From the NCBI GenBank assembly GCA_003447515.1, contig DLZA01000024.1:1-8100 (forward strand): a stretch of DNA of 8,100 bases. The letters are read 5' to 3'. Below are positions 6,379-8,100 of this stretch, one piece after another. Position numbers and translations under genes: made by a program. This DNA comes from Paracoccaceae bacterium. GTDB lineage: Bacteria > Pseudomonadota > Alphaproteobacteria > Rhodobacterales > Rhodobacteraceae. Numbering within the stretch: the first letter of the stretch is position 1; each line of letters begins with the position of its first letter. Under the pieces are notes generated by a model, which ran no database searches, was not told the origin of the DNA, and saw nothing but the letters and a program-made list of their open reading frames with translations.

Positions 6379-7119
6379 ATGCCCAAACCGTATCAAAAGA
6401 TGGCCATACTTGGCGGCGCAGGCGGCATTGGCCGCGCTTTAGTAAATCGAGCCTTGGTAGAAGGCTGGGATGTTGTCGTCTTGGATCTAGCAGCTTCATT
6501 GAAACGACATGCCCCCCCAAAGGAAGTTAAAAGCGTCGCCATAGACTTACGGGATGAGGATAGCATTCGCGCCGCTTTTAAAGATTTGGGCGGCATTAAC
6601 GGGTTCGTCAATCTAGCTGGATATATGACTAGCATGCGACCCTTAGAAGAAACAAAAGTGGCTGAGTTTGACGAAGTGATGTCTGGCAACTTTCGTGGGG
6701 CTTACCTTGCTGCATTAGCCGTATTACCATGCCTTCGAGACGTTGGTGGTGGGGCAATTGTAAACATCGTTTCCGGACTCGCGACCAATGTGCGTCCAGG
6801 ATATGGTCTTTATGGGGCATCAAAAGCTGCAATGATACATTTGACCAAAACACTCGCCATGGAAGTTGCGCCAGACATCCGTGTCAATGCCGTAGGACCA
6901 GCAGCGGTTGACACTGCGTTCCTACGTGGAGGCACAGGACGTTCAGACGAAGACGCACCAAGCCACTTAAATGTTGATGCCTACATTTCTATGACACCCC
7001 TCGCCCGCATGGCAGTGGCTGACGATATTGTTGGCCCCATCATGTTCTTGTTGGGTGCCGACAGTAGTTTTATGACGGGCCAAACCCTCTGGGTGAACGG
7101 CGGCGGATACATGCCATGA
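6379..7119 (+). CDS. Short-chain dehydrogenase/reductase (SDR), classical type, first of two
   Basis: Cytoplasmic NAD(P)-dependent oxidoreductase of 246 residues, normal for a classical SDR. It would interconvert an alcohol and a ketone on a substrate I cannot name. Rossmann motif GGAGGIG is at 12-18, a variant of TGxxxGIG in which glycine replaces the first threonine. Asp36 at the end of beta-strand 2 (VVVLDL) favours NAD(H). NLAG at 78-81 stands for NNAG. The catalytic set is Asn104, Ser132 (IVSG), Tyr145 and Lys149 (YGASK). The C-terminus IRVNAVGPAAVDT and FMTGQTLWVNGG are family-typical. The start has a GAGG ribosome site six bases upstream, within the second direct-repeat copy. It overlaps the next SDR gene by ATGA and is divergent from the TRAP operon. 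Substrate candidates range from hydroxy acids to sugar alcohols; context suggests catabolism of an imported compound. Confidence 0.9.
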   Translation: MPKPYQKMAILGGAGGIGRALVNRALVEGWDVVVLDLAASLKRHAPPKEVKSVAIDLRDEDSIRAAFKDLGGINGFVNLAGYMTSMRPLEETKVAEFDEVMSGNFRGAYLAALAVLPCLRDVGGGAIVNIVSGLATNVRPGYGLYGASKAAMIHLTKTLAMEVAPDIRVNAVGPAAVDTAFLRGGTGRSDEDAPSHLNVDAYISMTPLARMAVADDIVGPIMFLLGADSSFMTGQTLWVNGGGYMP

Positions 7120-7931
7120 CCAAAGAAGCATCACTGAGGAGCCGCGTTGTCCTCATTACGGGTGGCGCACGGGGTTTGGGTCGCGAAATGGCGCTTACTT
7201 TAGCTGAAGCGGGTGCGAGGCTGTGTATCACAGGGGCCAGCCATACAAAGGAATTGGATCAGACAGCAAATGATCTTGCAACATTTACTGGCCAAGGAAA
7301 TGTTCTTCCAATTGTTGCTGATGTTGCCGTTGCAGAAGATGTGAACCGCACGGTAAATGACTGTCTCAAAAAGTTTGGTCGCATCGACGTGCTAGTAAAC
7401 AATGCCGGGCGAGGTATGCGGCTAATATCCGAGACGTTTAACACGGCCCCTACAAAATTTTGGGACTCTAATCCGGATGCATGGCGCAGGATCGTTGACA
7501 TTAATACTAACGGCCCCTTCCTAATGGCTCACGCAGTGGTGCCGCACATGTTGGATGCAGGTTTTGGAAAAATTGTGAATATTTCTACCTCAGATCAGAC
7601 AATGGTACGCAAAGGTTTTTCACCATACGGCCCTTCCAAGGCGTTTCTTGAAGCAGCATCGCGTGTCTGGGCGCAGGATCTGGTTGGAACGGGTGTTGAC
7701 GTAAATGTTTTGCTACCCGGCGGTGCGGCGGATACAGACCTGCTGCCACCCTCCAACAACAAAAAGGGTGCAGACGGTAATTTATTATCTCCCAAAGTAA
7801 TGCGTGAAGCGATCCTCTGGTTGGCCTCCGACGCTTCAAACGGACACACCGGGGAACGTTATATCGGTCGTTACTGGGATGGACCGGACTCAGCGCGCGA
7901 TGCCAATGTCGAAAAACCTAAAATAATGTGA
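7116..7931 (+). CDS. Short-chain dehydrogenase/reductase (SDR), second of two
   Basis: Cytoplasmic NAD(P)-dependent oxidoreductase of 271 residues. It starts within the stop of the preceding SDR (ATGA), so it is translationally coupled. Motifs: TGGARGLG at 15-22, ADV with Asp69, NNAG at 95-98, Asn130 (INTNG), and Tyr171-Lys175 (YGPSK). At the serine position 13 residues before the tyrosine there is Thr158, flanked by Ser157 and Ser159; either neighbour may act, or threonine may substitute. No acidic residue ends beta-strand 2 (CITGAS), so NADP(H) use is possible, unlike the first SDR. An insertion at about 103-123 (ISETFNTAPTKFWDSNPDAW) and the C-terminal WLASDASNGHTGERYIGRYWD place it in a subgroup distinct from FabG. 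The two SDRs are not close duplicates. The substrate is unknown; the two could act on successive steps or opposite stereoisomers. Confidence 0.92.
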   Translation: MTKEASLRSRVVLITGGARGLGREMALTLAEAGARLCITGASHTKELDQTANDLATFTGQGNVLPIVADVAVAEDVNRTVNDCLKKFGRIDVLVNNAGRGMRLISETFNTAPTKFWDSNPDAWRRIVDINTNGPFLMAHAVVPHMLDAGFGKIVNISTSDQTMVRKGFSPYGPSKAFLEAASRVWAQDLVGTGVDVNVLLPGGAADTDLLPPSNNKKGADGNLLSPKVMREAILWLASDASNGHTGERYIGRYWDGPDSARDANVEKPKIM

Positions 7932-7938
7932 GGTTATC

Positions 7939-8100
7939 ATGACTACACTAGCCCTTGGCGACCTTCAAGTTACAGGCCTGACGGATATTGACCGTTTTGA
8001 TATCCCACTTAAGACCCTTTTACCGGCGGCAGATCCAGAAAAACTCAGGGGCATCGAGTGGCTTGGGCCGCAGATCCTCAAAGATGGCATTCTTCGCCTC
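7939..8100 (+). CDS. Probable metallo-beta-lactamase-fold hydrolase, N-terminal 54 codons only (runs off the right edge)
   Basis: The ATG follows the second SDR stop by seven bases. GAGG at 7930-7933, overlapping that stop, is five bases upstream, so the gene belongs to the same operon. The 54 visible residues begin MTTLALGDLQVTGLTDIDRF and continue with PLKTLLPAADPEKL, then GIEWLGPQILKDGILRL. The pattern of a G-D-x-x-V-T-x-L strand, an F/L-P-x-A-D-P turn and a later G-x-L-R-L strand resembles the start of MBL-fold hydrolases of the lactonase/SDR-operon type. The zinc-binding HxHxDH motif would come later and is not in the window, so the call is based on N-terminal resemblance only. In that role it could hydrolyse a lactone or ester made by the SDRs. 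Confidence 0.5.
   Translation, partial: MTTLALGDLQVTGLTDIDRFDIPLKTLLPAADPEKLRGIEWLGPQILKDGILRL

Noticed and set aside
7595..7849. Two overlapping 84-codon open frames on the minus strand inside the second SDR gene
   Set aside because: Both are antisense to a well-supported SDR with complete motifs, and neither resembles a known protein.
1..8100. CRISPR array, tRNA, insertion sequence, phage or defence genes
   Set aside because: I searched by eye and saw no regularly spaced repeats, no tRNA-like cloverleaf, no transposase or integrase motifs and no terminal inverted repeats. Every long frame is explained by transport or dehydrogenase families.

Overview
The window is an ordinary-looking bacterial transport and catabolism locus. 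It has two complete or nearly complete solute-uptake systems of different classes, and an enzyme operon that continues past the right edge. Base composition looks close to half G+C by eye. Genes are tightly packed with ATGA-type overlaps. A TAXI-type TRAP transporter, a Liv/HAAT-type ABC transporter and tandem SDR dehydrogenases together are typical of metabolically versatile Alphaproteobacteria, for example marine Rhodobacterales-like lineages. That placement is inferred from gene content and style; there is no rRNA or other marker gene here to confirm it.

Left part, 1-3416, + strand: the tail of a branched-chain amino acid-type (HAAT) ABC transporter operon. In order it holds the 3' part of a LivM-like permease, a LivG-like ATPase, a LivF-like ATPase and a periplasmic type I substrate-binding protein with a clear signal peptide. 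The first three genes overlap by a few bases, so they are probably translationally coupled. A LivH-like permease would be expected just left of the window.

Middle, 3429-6258, - strand: a two-gene TRAP transporter operon. A TAXI-family periplasmic receptor (6258-5317) is followed after 13 bases by a fused 4TM/12TM TRAP permease (5303-3429). This operon converges on the ABC operon with only 12 bases between the stop codons. A 10-bp GC-rich hairpin, a possible shared terminator without a U-tract, lies inside the last codons of the permease gene.

Right part, 6379-8100, + strand: an operon divergent from the TRAP genes. It encodes two short-chain dehydrogenases/reductases overlapping by ATGA, then the first 54 codons of a probable metallo-beta-lactamase-fold hydrolase. 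The 120-base divergent intergenic region holds a perfect 12-bp palindrome (TTGTCCGGACAA) flanked by an exact 9-bp direct repeat at 20-bp spacing, and a second AT-rich inverted repeat. This looks like a control region shared by the transporter and the enzymes.

Reading the parts together (inference): an unidentified organic acid, alcohol or amide-like solute is taken up by the TRAP and/or ABC system, oxidised or reduced by the two SDRs, and perhaps hydrolysed by the MBL-fold protein. The sequence does not reveal the substrate. I see no mobile element, CRISPR array, RNA gene, pseudogene or defence system.
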